Shown here: positions 25,752-36,235 of the stretch, piece after piece
Layout of the letters: every line of letters begins with the position of its first letter
How positions within the stretch are numbered: position 1 is the stretch's first letter
Source: Desulfovibrio sp. 86
GTDB taxonomy: Bacteria > Desulfobacterota > Desulfovibrionia > Desulfovibrionales > Desulfovibrionaceae
Direction: 5' to 3'
Length of the DNA: 64,000 nt
Assembly (NCBI RefSeq): GCF_902702915.1
Contig: NZ_LR738849.1
Location: 1,178,001 to 1,242,000, forward strand
Translations under genes and position numbers: made by a program
The notes under the pieces: generated by a model
The model's database searches: none
Seen by the model: only the letters and a program-made list of their open reading frames with translations
What the model was told of the DNA's origin: nothing

Positions 25752-26687
25752 TCACAAAATGGTCATGTACAGGGGCACGGTAACAATGCAGAGCAAGGTA
25801 GACATGGTCACGGCCTTGGCGCCGAACTCCGCGTCCGTGTGGTAATAGGCGCTCAGAATGGCCGCCTGGGCCATTACCGGCAGCGAGGATTGCATGATGA
25901 AGACCTTGCCCATAAGCCCTGCCACGGGAAAGAAGGTCAGCAGCGTGTACATGACCAGCGGGCCGAGCAGTATGCGGCCCGACAGGGCCAGGGCCAGATC
26001 GCGCGAGATCGTGATGCCGCGCAGGCCCATGTCGTGCATGGTGATGCCTATGAAGATAAGCGCCAGGGGCGTGGTCATGTTGCCGAGGTAGCGGGCCGCG
26101 TCCTGGAGGAAGAAGGGCAGCTCCACATTGCAGAGTATCAGCAGCAATCCTGTCAAAAAGCCCAGCAGGGGCGGCGAAAAAATCTGCATGACGCGGGTGC
26201 GCAGAGGAATCAGCCGAGCCTCGCCCTCAATGTCCCGCGTGATGGCGTACTGGCCCACTGTCCAGAAAAACACGGTGCTGGCGAAATAATACAGCAGCAC
26301 ATAGGGCACGGCCTCTTCGCCAAACAGGGCCAGATTGACGGGAATGCCCACAAAGATGGTGTTGGAATTGGCCACGCTGGCGCAAAAAAGGCCAAAATGC
26401 TGCCGCCTCACCCTGGCGATCTTGCCGATAATGATGGCCAGCACAAAGGTCAGCGCCACTGCGGCCAGGGGCAGCAGCGCCCCCTGAATGAAATCCAGCA
26501 GGCCGTCGCGGCGGAAGGCCCGCATGATGGTGGACATCAGATAGGGCGGCAGGGCCACATAGGTAATGAGCCGGGGCAGCAGAATGCGGGTTTCTGGGCC
26601 AAACCACCCCTTGCCCGCCAGCACGTAGCCCACCATACCCATAAGAATGAGGCCGAAAACGCCCCCCATTGCGTGCAAAAAAGCCAT
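25752..26687 (-). CDS. AEC-family transporter (auxin efflux carrier superfamily)
   Basis: 311-aa inner-membrane carrier with about ten hydrophobic helices in two inverted halves, separated by a charged loop. The first helix (GGVFGLILMGMVGYVLAGKGWF) and the mid-protein block NSNTIFVGIPVNLALFG, with its helix-breaking Asn/Pro, are typical of AEC/malate-efflux proteins. Substrate is probably an organic anion or amino acid but cannot be fixed. The ATG at 26687 has GGAGAG upstream on the minus strand. A terminator cassette closes it. Confidence 0.82.
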   Translation of the reverse strand: MAFLHAMGGVFGLILMGMVGYVLAGKGWFGPETRILLPRLITYVALPPYLMSTIMRAFRRDGLLDFIQGALLPLAAVALTFVLAIIIGKIARVRRQHFGLFCASVANSNTIFVGIPVNLALFGEEAVPYVLLYYFASTVFFWTVGQYAITRDIEGEARLIPLRTRVMQIFSPPLLGFLTGLLLILCNVELPFFLQDAARYLGNMTTPLALIFIGITMHDMGLRGITISRDLALALSGRILLGPLVMYTLLTFFPVAGLMGKVFIMQSSLPVMAQAAILSAYYHTDAEFGAKAVTMSTLLCIVTVPLYMTIL

Positions 26688-26906
26688 GGCGCTCTCCGTA
26701 TAAGAACTTTTGGGCGGGCATCCGCCCAACGCAAAACACCCCGGCAGATGCGCCGGGCCATTTCAGGCCGTCCTCCGCGAGGTCTTCCAGGGGAGCGCGG
26801 TCATAAAACCCCACAGGCAGAACAGCCCGTGGGGTCAGCAATTATATAAGGCTGCGGGCGACTGCTCACGCAATCTCCGGAGCAATTTCAAACCGAAATT
26901 GCTCCA

Positions 26907-27061
26907 GGGAAGCACTGATTAAAGAGCCTCCTGGAAACGCGCAGTTATTTCGTTTGGCAAGGCGCGAACTTTTCTTGAAGCTGGAGTGGACTCTTCCGTC
27001 CTCGACTGTTTCAAAAAAAGTGAAGCAACACCGCCAAACGGAATAAATCAGCGTTTCCCTA
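26907..27061 (+). repeat. ~155-bp TAGGGAA-family element (copy B) abutting ilvD
   Basis: Runs from GGGAAGCACTGATTAAAG to CAGCGTTTCCCTA. Its ends are imperfect inverted repeats, inner arms TTTCGTTTGGCAAGG / CCGCCAAACGGAATAA also pair, and the core is palindromic (CTTGAAG ... TTTCAAAAAAAG). The last three bases (CTA) are the minus-strand stop codon of ilvD. 26870-26906 carries a small separate palindrome GAGCAATTTC / GAAATTGCTC. Confidence 0.85.
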
Positions 27062-28735
27062 GATATCCCGGTATCTCGCGCCATTGGCCGCAGAGCTCAC
27101 AAGGTGGGCGTAGCGGCGCAGCACGGGATAGGGGCTGCGTTTTTCCACAGGCTTGTGCCCGGTGCTGCGGCGTTGCAGTTCGTCGGCGTCAACCATGAGG
27201 TCAAGCTTGCGGTTGGGAATGTCGATATGGATCATGTCCCCTTCCTGCACCAGGCCGATGATGCCGCCGTCCGCCGCTTCGGGCGAAATGTGGCCGATGG
27301 CCGCGCCGTTGGTGCCGCCGGAGAAGCGCCCGTCCGTCAGCAGGGCCACGTCCTTGCCAAGGCCCATGCCCGTGATGGCCGCTGTGGGCGAAAGCATTTC
27401 ACGCATGCCGGGGCCGCCGCGCGGACCTTCGTAGCGGATGACCACGCCGTCGCCGGGCTTGATCTTGCCGTCAAGAATGGCCTTCATGGCGTCTTCTTCA
27501 GACTCGAACACCCGAGCGCGCACGTCGCGGCACATCATCTCCGGAGCAACGGCGGCCTGCTTGACCACCGCGCCGTTGGGGGCGAGGCTGCCCCGCAGGA
27601 TGGCAATGCCGCCCTGTTTGGAATAGGGGTTGTCCACACTGTGGATGACGTCGCTGTCCAGCACACGGGCGTCGCGCAGGTTTTCGCCCACGGTCTTGCC
27701 GGTGACCGTCATGCAGTCTTTATTGATAAGGTTCAGCTTGTCGAGTTCCGTCATAACAGCGGGGATACCGCCCGCATTGTCCAGATCCACCATGTAATGC
27801 TTGCCCGCCGGGGAAAGCTTGCACAGGTTGGGGCTCTTGCGGCTTACCTCGTCAAAAATTTCCAGGCCAAGGTCAAGCCCGGCCTCGCCGAACACGGCGG
27901 GCAGGTGCAGCACTGTGTTTGTGGAACAGCCGAGGGCCATATCCACAGCCACGGCGTTGGCCACGGCCTTGGGGGTCACGATGTCCCTGGGCTTGATGCC
28001 GCGCTCAAGCATATCCATAACGCGCATGCCAGCCGTTTTGGCCAGACGGATGCGCGCGCCGCTCACGGCGGGAATGGTGCCGTTGCCGGGCAGAGCCACG
28101 CCGATGGTTTCGGCCATGCAGTTCATGGAGTTGGCCGTGAACATGCCCGCACAGGCTCCGCAGCCGGGACAGGCGCGCTCGGCCATGTATTCCAGTTCCT
28201 CTTCGGTGATGGCGCCGCTGCGCACCTTGCCCACGGCCTCAAACACGGTGATGAGGTCGCCGCGCTGGTTCGGGCCGATATTGCCGGGCAGCATGGGGCC
28301 GCCGGAAACCATGACGGAGGGAATGTTCAGACGCATCATGGCCATGAGCATGCCGGGCACGCACTTGTCGCAATTGGGTATGAACACCAGAGCGTCAAAA
28401 GCGTGTCCACGGGCCATGATTTCAATGGAATCCGCAATAAATTCGCGTGAAGGCAGCGAAAAACGCATGCCTTCGTGGTTCATGGCCAGGCCGTCGCATA
28501 CGGCAATGGCAGGGAATTGCAAGGGCGTGCCGCCAGCCATGCGCACACCAGCCTTGACTGCGTCCGCCAGGGCATTTAGGTGCAGATGCCCCGGTACCAC
28601 TTCACTGGCAGCATTGACCACGCCAACCAGCGGGCGGTCCATTTCTTCTCTGGTCAGACCCAGAGCATAAAGCAGGGAACGATGGGGGGCTTTTTCAAGG
28701 CCGGATTTCATTTTTTTACTGCGGCTCTCATCCAT
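27059..28735 (-). CDS. ilvD: Dihydroxy-acid dehydratase
   Basis: 558 aa; dehydrates 2,3-dihydroxy acids in valine, leucine and isoleucine synthesis using an Fe-S cluster and Mg2+. Family motifs are intact: [16 protein letters not shown], the cluster block [29 protein letters not shown] and the C-terminal [16 protein letters not shown]. The ATG at 28735 is preceded by AAGGA; an upstream in-frame ATG at 28795 gives a non-conserved extension. The TAG stop falls on the terminal triplet of repeat copy B. 28736-29066 between it and the divergent flippase holds no gene I can see. Confidence 0.96.
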   Translation of the reverse strand: MDESRSKKMKSGLEKAPHRSLLYALGLTREEMDRPLVGVVNAASEVVPGHLHLNALADAVKAGVRMAGGTPLQFPAIAVCDGLAMNHEGMRFSLPSREFIADSIEIMARGHAFDALVFIPNCDKCVPGMLMAMMRLNIPSVMVSGGPMLPGNIGPNQRGDLITVFEAVGKVRSGAITEEELEYMAERACPGCGACAGMFTANSMNCMAETIGVALPGNGTIPAVSGARIRLAKTAGMRVMDMLERGIKPRDIVTPKAVANAVAVDMALGCSTNTVLHLPAVFGEAGLDLGLEIFDEVSRKSPNLCKLSPAGKHYMVDLDNAGGIPAVMTELDKLNLINKDCMTVTGKTVGENLRDARVLDSDVIHSVDNPYSKQGGIAILRGSLAPNGAVVKQAAVAPEMMCRDVRARVFESEEDAMKAILDGKIKPGDGVVIRYEGPRGGPGMREMLSPTAAITGMGLGKDVALLTDGRFSGGTNGAAIGHISPEAADGGIIGLVQEGDMIHIDIPNRKLDLMVDADELQRRSTGHKPVEKRSPYPVLRRYAHLVSSAANGARYRDI

Positions 28736-29066
28736 GACGGCATCCTTACGTTGTGATAACAAACTCTCCCGCCGCCACACTCGGCGTGCGGGCAACCGTC
28801 AAGTCATACGGCAAAATATTACGCTCGTAAACAATATCGGTTCCTGTCGGCCCGGCGGGGCGCGGGTCCCAGGGCTACCCCTAGGGCGGGCAGATCTCCT
28901 TCAAAAATAACTATTCCCTGATGTTACCGTGCGCCCATTGCTGCGCGCAACACGCAGAAAAATGGCGCTTGCGCCTTCACGGCGCGCGCCGCCACGGCCC
29001 CACTTTTTTTACAACAGAGGGCTGCCCGCTATTGAGGGCCGTAAGGAAGTGGGGTAGTTTCCGGGC

Positions 29067-30620
29067 ATGCAAAGCTCCACCCCGACGCTGGCGCGCCGCT
29101 ACATCTTCAAGCTTTTGGCAAACATCGCCACTGTACCCGTCTACCTGGTCATGGAGGCGATCCTTCCGCGCGCCCTGGGCCCGCACATGTACGGCAACTA
29201 CAGCTTTGCCACCAACCTTTTTCAGCAGCTTACCGGCTTTCTGGATATGGGCACCTCCACCTGCTTTTACAATGCCCTGTCCCGCCGACAGAACGAAACC
29301 GGTCTTGTGGGATTCTACGCCCGTGTGACCGTACTGGTCTTCGGCATCATCCTGCTGGCGGCGCTGGCCCTGCAAGCGCCCGCACTGGGTGATCTGCTCA
29401 TGCCGGACGTGCCCCTGTGGCTGGCCCCCCTGGCGGCGTTGTGGGCCTTTCTTACCTGGTGGGGACGGGTGCTGCGCTCAATGAACGACGCCGTGGGAGC
29501 CACTGTGGCCTCGGAAATGGTGCGCACGGTGGTTTCGCTGTTCATGGTGGCCCTGCTGGGCCTCATGTTCTGGCAGGACTGGCTGAACATACACACCCTT
29601 TTCGCACAGCAGTACCTCATGCTGGGGCTTATGGCCCTTGGCTACTGGCTGGTGACGCGCCGCCACTGGCGCAGCCGCGAGGTGGCCCTGGCGTTCAGCC
29701 TGCCCGACGGGCAGAGCAAGGCCTACCGCCGCGAGTTTTTCAATTACAGCCATCCGCTTTTTGTGCAGGCGCTGCTCTCGTTCCTGCTGCTCACCGCCGA
29801 ACGCTGGCTCTTGCAGTGGTTTGACGGCAGCGTGCAGCAGGGCTTTTTTGCCCTGTCGCAAAAGGTCAGCATGGCCTGTTTTCTTTTTGTTTCGGCCATG
29901 ACGCCGCTCATCATGCGCGAGCTTTCCATAGCCTGGGGGCACAATGACCGCGAGGCCATGGGACGCCTGCTCACGCGCTTCGCTCCTCTGCTCTATGTTG
30001 TTGCGGCCTATTTTTCCTGCTTTACGCTGGTGGAAGGCTCCGCCCTGGTGGACTTTTTTGGCGGGGCGGAATTTGCCGCAGCCACACTGCCCGTGCAGAT
30101 CATGGCTCTTTACCCGCTGCACCAGGCTTACGGCCAGTTGGCCGGATCGGTCTTTCACGCCACAGGGCGCACGCGCGTACTGCGCAACATGGCGGCCCTT
30201 GAGTGTGTTTACGGTTTCACCACTGCATGGTTTCTGCTGGCCCCGCCGGAGTATATGGGACTGAACCTGGGAGCCGTCGGCCTTGCCATCAAAACAGTGG
30301 CCGTGCAGATCATCACGGTCAACGTTTATTTATGGCTGGCTTCGCGCTTTCTGCCCCTGAGCTTTTGGCGCAATTTCGCCCACCAGATATGGAGCCTCGC
30401 CGTGCTGCTCACCCTGGCGTGGCTGTGCCGTGAAGGAACCATCATGGTTGGCCTGGGCGACCTCAACACCTTTTCGCGTTTTCTTGTCTCAGGCGTGCTG
30501 TACAGCGTTGGGGTCGGGGTAGTCTGCGTGGCCATGCCCGCCTTGCTCGGACTTTCGCGGCAGGATGTGCGGGAGCTTGTGGCCCGCTTCAGGAAGTCCC
30601 GTCAAAAGTCCGGGGAGTAG
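29067..30620 (+). CDS. Polysaccharide/lipid-linked oligosaccharide flippase (MOP superfamily, Wzx-like)
   Basis: 517-aa polytopic membrane protein with roughly 12-14 hydrophobic helices. The N-terminus (LARRYIFKLLANIATVPVYLVMEAILPRALGP...YGNYSFATNLFQ) is typical of O-antigen/capsule flippases of the polysaccharide-biosynthesis family. It is predicted to move undecaprenyl-linked glycans across the inner membrane. No glycosyltransferases or other surface-sugar genes are adjacent, so it stands outside a normal locus. Downstream is the long repeat region. The SD is weak (GTGGGG about 13 bases before the ATG). Confidence 0.78.
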   Translation: MQSSTPTLARRYIFKLLANIATVPVYLVMEAILPRALGPHMYGNYSFATNLFQQLTGFLDMGTSTCFYNALSRRQNETGLVGFYARVTVLVFGIILLAALALQAPALGDLLMPDVPLWLAPLAALWAFLTWWGRVLRSMNDAVGATVASEMVRTVVSLFMVALLGLMFWQDWLNIHTLFAQQYLMLGLMALGYWLVTRRHWRSREVALAFSLPDGQSKAYRREFFNYSHPLFVQALLSFLLLTAERWLLQWFDGSVQQGFFALSQKVSMACFLFVSAMTPLIMRELSIAWGHNDREAMGRLLTRFAPLLYVVAAYFSCFTLVEGSALVDFFGGAEFAAATLPVQIMALYPLHQAYGQLAGSVFHATGRTRVLRNMAALECVYGFTTAWFLLAPPEYMGLNLGAVGLAIKTVAVQIITVNVYLWLASRFLPLSFWRNFAHQIWSLAVLLTLAWLCREGTIMVGLGDLNTFSRFLVSGVLYSVGVGVVCVAMPALLGLSRQDVRELVARFRKSRQKSGE

Positions 30621-30689
30621 GGCTGCGCCGCTGATGGCGTTTGCGCTGTGCGCGGCGGGGGGGCGAAATCTTCGCCGTAGATACTTAAA

Positions 30690-31180
30690 AGAAGGCAAAA
30701 CAGGGCTTGCCCTTTGAGAATAAGCTTCTGTGCCCTGCGGGCACGGCGGCTTTTCTTTTATTTAGTTTGGGCCGCCTGCGCGGGAAGGCGTGGGGTATGC
30801 GCGACGGGCGCTCTGAAGAAATAAAGCAGGGCTTGCCCTCTGAGAATAAGCTTCTGCGCCCTGCGGGCGCGGGGGCTTTTCTTTAATTTAATTTGGGCCG
30901 CCTGCGCGGGAAGACGTGGGGTATGCGCGACGGGCGCTCTGAAGAAGGCAAAGCAGGGCTTGCCCTTTGAGAATAAGCTTCTGCGCCCTGCGGGCACAGG
31001 GGCTTTTCTTTTATTTAGTTTGGGCCGCCTGCGCGGGAAGGCGTGGGGTATACGCGACGGGCGCTCTGAAGAAGGCAAAACAGGGCTTGCCCTTTGAGAA
31101 TAAGCTTCTGTGCCCTGCGGGCACGGCGGCTTTTCTTTTATTTAGTTTGGGCCGCCTGCGCGGCGGGCGGCAGATGGGGG
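30690..31180 (+). repeat. 127-bp tandem repeat array, about four units
   Basis: Units recur with CAGGGCTTGC at 30701, 30827, 30954 and 31081 (periods 126, 127, 127). Each unit has CAGGGCTTGCCCT, GAGAATAAGCTTCTG, a GCCCTGCGGGC hairpin followed by GGCTTTTCTTT, then GGGCCGCCTGCGCGG and a GGGCGCTCT end. The hairpin plus T-rich tract makes each unit terminator-like on the plus strand. Units differ by only a few bases. Unit length and lack of unique spacers rule out CRISPR. Confidence 0.9.
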
Positions 31181-32290
31181 CCTGTTAGGGGCTGCCGCCC
31201 CTCCGAGGCCCCCTCTGCACTCCCCCCGGACGACCCCGCTGGGCTTGTCGTATATTCCCACTCCCACGGATTGACCTTCAAGGGCCTTCCATATCCCGCC
31301 ATTCCACGAGGGCTGCGCGGCCTCTGCTTCGGGAGCTTCCTCGCTGCGCTCGGCGATCTCCCTGCGCGCCGCGCAATGCCAGCGTGCGCCTCCGCGTTGT
31401 ATGCAAGGCCGAGGCCACCGCGCTGACTTGGGACATCATTGAGGATTTAGGTTTTATAGCTGATCGTTGTGTTACGGACAAACGTGCCGCAGTTGTTGTG
31501 TGGTTCAGCCCCAAAAAATCTGTCGCACAAGCAACACAGTGGGGTCTGCGCAGTTTCTCAGGCAGAGAGCGGATTGATGCCGGGGGCGGCGTCATAAAGA
31601 ACCGAAGCCGACACGTCGGCGAGGTTCGTGCGTAGCCGCCCCCGAAAAAACACATTTATCGGTCAGGGTAGGACAGCGGGGTGCTTCGGGGGGGATGCAA
31701 GGGGGGCCGAGAAGGGGGCGCAGCCCCATAACCTACCCCGCCTTGCCGCACGCCGCGAAGGCGGCCAAAACAACAGGAAAAGAAAGCCGCCGTGCCCGCA
31801 GGGCGCAACACCCACCTCTCAGAGGACAAGCTCGGCTTGATTCTCCAGAAACCGCAGCTACGTATACCCCCTCACCACAACGTGCTTTCCCCAACAATAA
31901 CCCACCATTCCCGAAGCTCCATACCGTCAACACGACGCCCCCAAGCCCTCATGCAGCGCGAAGACGCACGCTGGCATTGCGCGGCGCGCAGGGAGATCGC
32001 CGAGCGGAGCGAGGAAGCTCCCGGAGCAAAAGCCGCGCAGCCCTCGGACAATGGCAGAAACGGGAAAGCCCAGCGGGGTGCTTCGGGGGGGATGCAAGGG
32101 GGGCCGAGAAGGGGGCGCAGCCCCATAACCGGCCCCGCCTTGCCGCCCGCCGCGAAGGCGGCCCAAGCAACAGAAAAAGGAAAGCCCCCGTGCCCGCAGG
32201 GCACAACACCCACCTCTCAGAAGACAGGCCCTGCTTTGCCCTCTTCAGAGCGCCCGCCGCGCATACCCACGCCGCGTCGCACGCCGCGCA
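31142..32290. repeat. Imperfect long inverted repeat enclosing the tandem array's right side
   Basis: 31142-31250 (GGGCCGCCTGCGCGG...CGACCCCGCTGGG) is the inverse of 32075-32165. 31290-31395 (CCATTCCACGAGGGCTGCGCGG...) is inverse to about 31950-32060. Right-side segments 31675-31830 and 32070-32225 are direct copies of each other (GCGGGGTGCTTCGGGGGGGATGCAAGGGG...), and each ends with a diverged inverse of the 127-bp unit. The centre, ~31420-31670, is unique, with a small open frame (31384-31635) of no recognisable family. No credible gene lies in 30621-32374. Confidence 0.8.
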
Positions 32291-32310
32291 GAGCACAGAA
32301 ACCGCTTTTC

Positions 32311-32350
32311 AACGCAAAAGGCCCCGCCGTTCGGCGGGGCCTTTTGCGTT
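32311..32350. terminator. Perfect bidirectional terminator downstream of the chemoreceptor gene
   Basis: AACGCAAAAGGCCCCGCC pairs with GGCGGGGCCTTTTGCGTT around GTTC. It lies 25 bases past the minus-strand stop at 32375. Confidence 0.85.
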
Positions 32351-32374
32351 GTTCCGTCTAAACTATATGAAGCC

Positions 32375-34702
32375 CTACCCATTCGCACTCAAACTCGTGA
32401 TAAGCCTTTCCAGTTCATTCGCCTGTCTGGACAGATCGGCAATGGCGGTACTGCACTGCGCCATGCCCTGATCCGTGGCATCGGCAATACTGCTGATGGA
32501 GCTGATGGCCCTGTTGATTTCTTCTGACGTTGCAGACTGCTGTTCAGCAGCCGCCGCGATGGAATGCACCTGATCTCCGGCGGTTTCCACCATACGCACC
32601 ACCTGGGCTATGGCCTCGCCGGAGCGTTGCGCCAGGCTGGTGGCCTCGGCCACGCGCTGCACCGCCGCTTCCATCTGGGTTACGGCGTCCTTGGTGCCTT
32701 CCTGTATGCCGCCAACGGCGTGGCGCACTTCCGTGGTGGCCTGAGCGGTTTTTTCGGCCAGCTTGCGCACCTCGTCGGCCACAACGGCAAAGCCCCGTCC
32801 GGCATCGCCCGCGCGGGCGGCTTCGATGGCGGCGTTAAGGGCCAGCAGGTTCGTCTGGTCGGCAATATCGGATATAACGCCCATAACGGCCCCAATACCC
32901 CGCGCCTGATCCCCGAGCTTGTCCATTATGCTGGTCAGCCGTGAAGCTTCCGTGTGGATGGACTGCACCGCTGCGGTCACCTCGGCCACCATGTGCGCGC
33001 CGTTCTGGGCTTCGACCTTGGTCGCGTCCCCGGTTTGCGAGGTGGCGGCGGCATTCTGCGCCACTTCCATAATGGTGGCGTTCATCTCTTCCACGGCCGT
33101 GGCGGTCTGGGCTACGCGTGAGCTTTGCTCGCGCGCGCCCTCACTGGAGTGGGCGATCTGATCCGAAAGCTGTTTCGAGGCCTCGGCCATATGCTCAACC
33201 ACCTGCGAAGCCTCGTGGGCCGCCTGGGCAATGGCCGTGTTCTGGGCTTCAATACGGCTTTTCTGGTTGTATATCTCTGTCAGATCATTCCAAAAAGTTA
33301 TGGAGCCAAGAAGCGTGCCGTCAAGGTTGTAAAATGGCGTGGACTGCGCGGCTATGCGCAGCTGGCGGCCCGAAGCTGACATATAGTCGAATTCCAACAT
33401 AAGAGTCTTACGCTCCCTGATGGCCTGATCGGACAAGGTCTCGCGTGTCGAGTCATTCTGGAAAAACAGGCCGGAACGCTGCCCGACATAGGATTCACGC
33501 GAGCCTGTTTTTTCAAGCATCTTACATAGTTCGTCATTGATCCAGATCATGTTGAAATCCGGCCCCACAATGCCGCAAGGCGTGGGGATGCCGTCCAGCA
33601 CGCCCTGCGAAAAGCCGAGGCGCTTCTTGAGTTCTTCCACCATGGTGTTCAGGTAGCCGGCAAATGTCGCCATTTCGGCCCTGAACTGGCCGTGCATGGC
33701 AGCCTTGAGGTCACCGGCCGCCACCCTGGCGGTAAAGTCCGACAGGGCGCGCAGGGGCTTGAATACCAGACGCTGATTGATAACGGTCAGCAGCACGGCC
33801 AGGAACACGATGGCCGCAAGGCCCACGCCGCACAGTACTGTTCGCTGGGTCAGGGCGGGGGCCGCCAGTTCTGCGTCATAGGCGCTCATGCACACGAGCC
33901 AGCCCGTGGCCGTAATGGGCGCCACGGTCATAAATTTTTTCTCGCCTTCCCAAGGATATTCGATGATACCCTTCTGGGCCTTCAAGGCTTTCTGGATAAA
34001 GTCCTGTCCCGAAAGATCGGTGAGCAGCAGCTTTTTATTGGCGCCGTGGGCGATAATGCGCCCCGTGGCGTCCAGGGCGAAACCGTAGCCCCGCTTTCCA
34101 AGCCGGATGGGGTCAATGGTTTTGGCGGTAAAGTCGCTCCAGCGCGGACACACGGCCACGGCTCCCATCAGGGTGCCGTCGGCGGCGTACACCGCCTTGG
34201 CCACAACGTATATGAGCATGCCCGCATCCGTGGTGGCCGTCATGACGCTGCCGCTGAAGGCGACACTTTTACCGCTGAAAATGGCCTTGCTGTAATCGCG
34301 GTCAAAACGGTCGCCGCCTGCCATGTCCTTGAGATCGGCATTAAGCCCGGCCACGATGCGGCCTTTGACGTCAAAAACGAAAAATGACCAGTAGGCCGGA
34401 AAGGCTTTTATATATGTATGTAGAAGCTGCTGCACGTCCTGCTTTGCCAGGGTTGAACCGTCCAGCGCGTCACGGATAACTTCCTGACCGGCCAAGGACG
34501 AGGCCACACTGACGGACTGCTCAATATAGTTCTCTGCGGACTGGGCCACGATCATGGCCGTCTGGTCCAGAGCGGCACTCTGCACCCCGGACACCATCCG
34601 GTAGGATGATGAGGACACGTACGCGATCAGAACCGCTATGATGATAAAAATGGATGCTGTTATGGAAACAGTGCAAATGGTATTTATGCGAAGCTGCCGC
34701 AT
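32375..34702 (-). CDS. Methyl-accepting chemotaxis protein with Cache and PAS domains
   Basis: 775-aa chemoreceptor. An N-terminal membrane helix (~10-32) is followed by a periplasmic dCache-type sensor (~35-285, with [19 protein letters not shown] and [16 protein letters not shown]), a second helix (~290-320), HAMP (~322-375), a PAS domain (~385-490, [18 protein letters not shown]-like) and the signalling domain. The conserved tip is [30 protein letters not shown]. The ATG at 34702 is chosen over one 66 bases upstream because the helix begins right after it. The ligand is unknown; dCache domains often bind amino or organic acids. 34703-35088 shows no gene. Confidence 0.92.
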   Translation of the reverse strand: MRQLRINTICTVSITASIFIIIAVLIAYVSSSSYRMVSGVQSAALDQTAMIVAQSAENYIEQSVSVASSLAGQEVIRDALDGSTLAKQDVQQLLHTYIKAFPAYWSFFVFDVKGRIVAGLNADLKDMAGGDRFDRDYSKAIFSGKSVAFSGSVMTATTDAGMLIYVVAKAVYAADGTLMGAVAVCPRWSDFTAKTIDPIRLGKRGYGFALDATGRIIAHGANKKLLLTDLSGQDFIQKALKAQKGIIEYPWEGEKKFMTVAPITATGWLVCMSAYDAELAAPALTQRTVLCGVGLAAIVFLAVLLTVINQRLVFKPLRALSDFTARVAAGDLKAAMHGQFRAEMATFAGYLNTMVEELKKRLGFSQGVLDGIPTPCGIVGPDFNMIWINDELCKMLEKTGSRESYVGQRSGLFFQNDSTRETLSDQAIRERKTLMLEFDYMSASGRQLRIAAQSTPFYNLDGTLLGSITFWNDLTEIYNQKSRIEAQNTAIAQAAHEASQVVEHMAEASKQLSDQIAHSSEGAREQSSRVAQTATAVEEMNATIMEVAQNAAATSQTGDATKVEAQNGAHMVAEVTAAVQSIHTEASRLTSIMDKLGDQARGIGAVMGVISDIADQTNLLALNAAIEAARAGDAGRGFAVVADEVRKLAEKTAQATTEVRHAVGGIQEGTKDAVTQMEAAVQRVAEATSLAQRSGEAIAQVVRMVETAGDQVHSIAAAAEQQSATSEEINRAISSISSIADATDQGMAQCSTAIADLSRQANELERLITSLSANG

Positions 34703-35088
34703 GGTGCGCCCCCAGACGCTAAGGTGAATCAGAACTTCGCATGTATGCCAAGCTGACAGCATTGGCAACTGCTTTTCATTTGTAATAAGGGCTGTCCGCC
34801 GGGGTTCAGCCGGACCGCCTACGGAATTACTGCCAGAAAATCAGAGGTCTGCGCATTCCCGCCTGGTTGCGCCGACCCGAGTGTGTTTTTACCTACGAAG
34901 CTGATAAGGACTAAAATCGTTACAGAACGAAAAAACATTAGCGCTCGAAAAAAATCTTTCTGACCATGGCGCTCAGCCCCTGACCGCCAGTTTTTTATAT
35001 GGCATTAACCATAGTTTCATGATTATATGGGGGGGCTTGCAAAGACGTTCCAAGGGCAACGCATGACGACATAAATGAAGGAGGGGGC

Positions 35089-35373
35089 ATGAGTACGCAT
35101 GTAACATGGGCGCTGGTGGGTTTTGGCATCGCCCTGCTTTTTGTGTGGGTGTACCAAATGCTCAAACGGCGCAATTTCAAATTTTTCTGGTACCATCCGC
35201 TTTTTACGGGCCTGTTTTTGCTCTTTCTTCTTTATCTGCTTGAGCGCATGTTTGCCGACCTGTCAGACTTTGAAGTGCAGGAAAGCTGGAACATGCTGAC
35301 TTATCTGGGTGTTCCGCTGGCCGCAGCAGCCATTTTCTTTCTGTTCTGGGGCTTCAAGTCCAGAAAAAAATAG
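35089..35373 (+). CDS. Small membrane protein of unknown function
   Basis: 94 aa with three hydrophobic segments (WALVGFGIALLFVWVYQM, HPLFTGLFLLFLLYLLERMF, LGVPLAAAAIFFLFWGF) and a basic tail FKSRKK. I recognise no family. A strong Shine-Dalgarno GGAGGGGGC stands directly before the ATG, which supports it being real despite its size. It has no same-strand partner within 800 bases. Confidence 0.6.
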   Translation: MSTHVTWALVGFGIALLFVWVYQMLKRRNFKFFWYHPLFTGLFLLFLLYLLERMFADLSDFEVQESWNMLTYLGVPLAAAAIFFLFWGFKSRKK

Positions 35374-35679
35374 CGCGCGCCTGCGAGGGGCGTTTTTTTC
35401 AGTGCCGGGCACGCCGGTACAAATGCTGGAAGCGCAGGGTCACCGCCCTGCCCTTCTTTTTTTCCGGCATAACACTTGCAGCGCACCTTTTCGGCGAGGC
35501 GTTAGCTGCAACGCAGCCATCATTGCCGAGACGCTGCTGGCCCAGTTGCACTTCCGCCCATTCCCAGGCTTCAGGCAACCCGCCGCCCCATAAGGAGATA
35601 TAAAAACCATGTCGGCGCAACATCCCCCCGTTCTTTATGCCTGCCCCGCCTTGACCGTTGGCACAGGTGGGGGAAAACT

Positions 35680-36235
35680 ATTTTGCGCCCAAAAAATCAA
35701 CCTTTTTGTAGAAACCACATTGCATGCTTAATTAGCTAAATTATAAGCTCTTTCTATCAAAAAATCTGTATTCCATTCTTTTCTGCGCTAAATTTTCTAC
35801 ATAAATGTAAATACGTTTTTGCCCTCTTTCAAAGTCTATATAAATGTAAACACTTAATGATTTTAGCTGGTTGTATACTCATACAGCCCAAAAGTGGCGC
35901 ACCTCCCTCACTCAAGCCAGACCTTATTCGTCTTGATTATTTTATGTAATAAAATTGTAGTGTTATACATATTTGTTTGTTATTTCACAATGTTTTCCTC
36001 TCTGTCCTTAAAAACACGCTCTTCCCTTCTGTGACAAATTCTGTCGAAATCCACATTCTTTCTACGTTTACGTAGAAACAAAATAAGGCAAACTACGATT
36101 GTGTAGTTTTATTTTTCTATTGCACGATATTTATTGTATAAAAACAGTATATTACAATAATGGAACTCTTCTTGCTTATATGTCTTCCAAGGGTCGAGAT
36201 TTTTCAATCCGCACGTAAACCACTGGGAGGCTTTC
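35680..36235 (+). promoter_or_regulatory. AT-rich liv upstream region with a 20-bp palindromic site
   Basis: This stretch is far more AT-rich than its surroundings and has no gene. It contains the inverted repeat TTTCTACGTTTACGTAGAAA at 36059-36078 and the direct repeats TCTACATAAATGTAAATAC (35796-35814) and TCTATATAAATGTAAACAC (35835-35853), with further TGTAGAAA/GTAG half-sites at 35706 and 36100. It is probably the control region of the liv operon. TTGTAT and AATAAT near 36137 and 36159 are a possible core promoter. Confidence 0.5.

Noticed and set aside
26227-28450. Long plus-strand open frames opposite the AEC and ilvD genes, and similar long frames opposite hdrA, aprA, qmoB and ygiQ
   Set aside because: They mirror strong GC-rich genes on the other strand, show His/Gly/Ala-rich composition and no family motifs.
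30690-31180. CRISPR array
   Set aside because: Units are ~127 bp with no short repeat/unique spacer pattern, and no cas genes are present.
31384-31635. 83-residue open frame in the centre of the long inverted repeat
   Set aside because: No SD, no family resemblance, and both ends run into repeat sequence.
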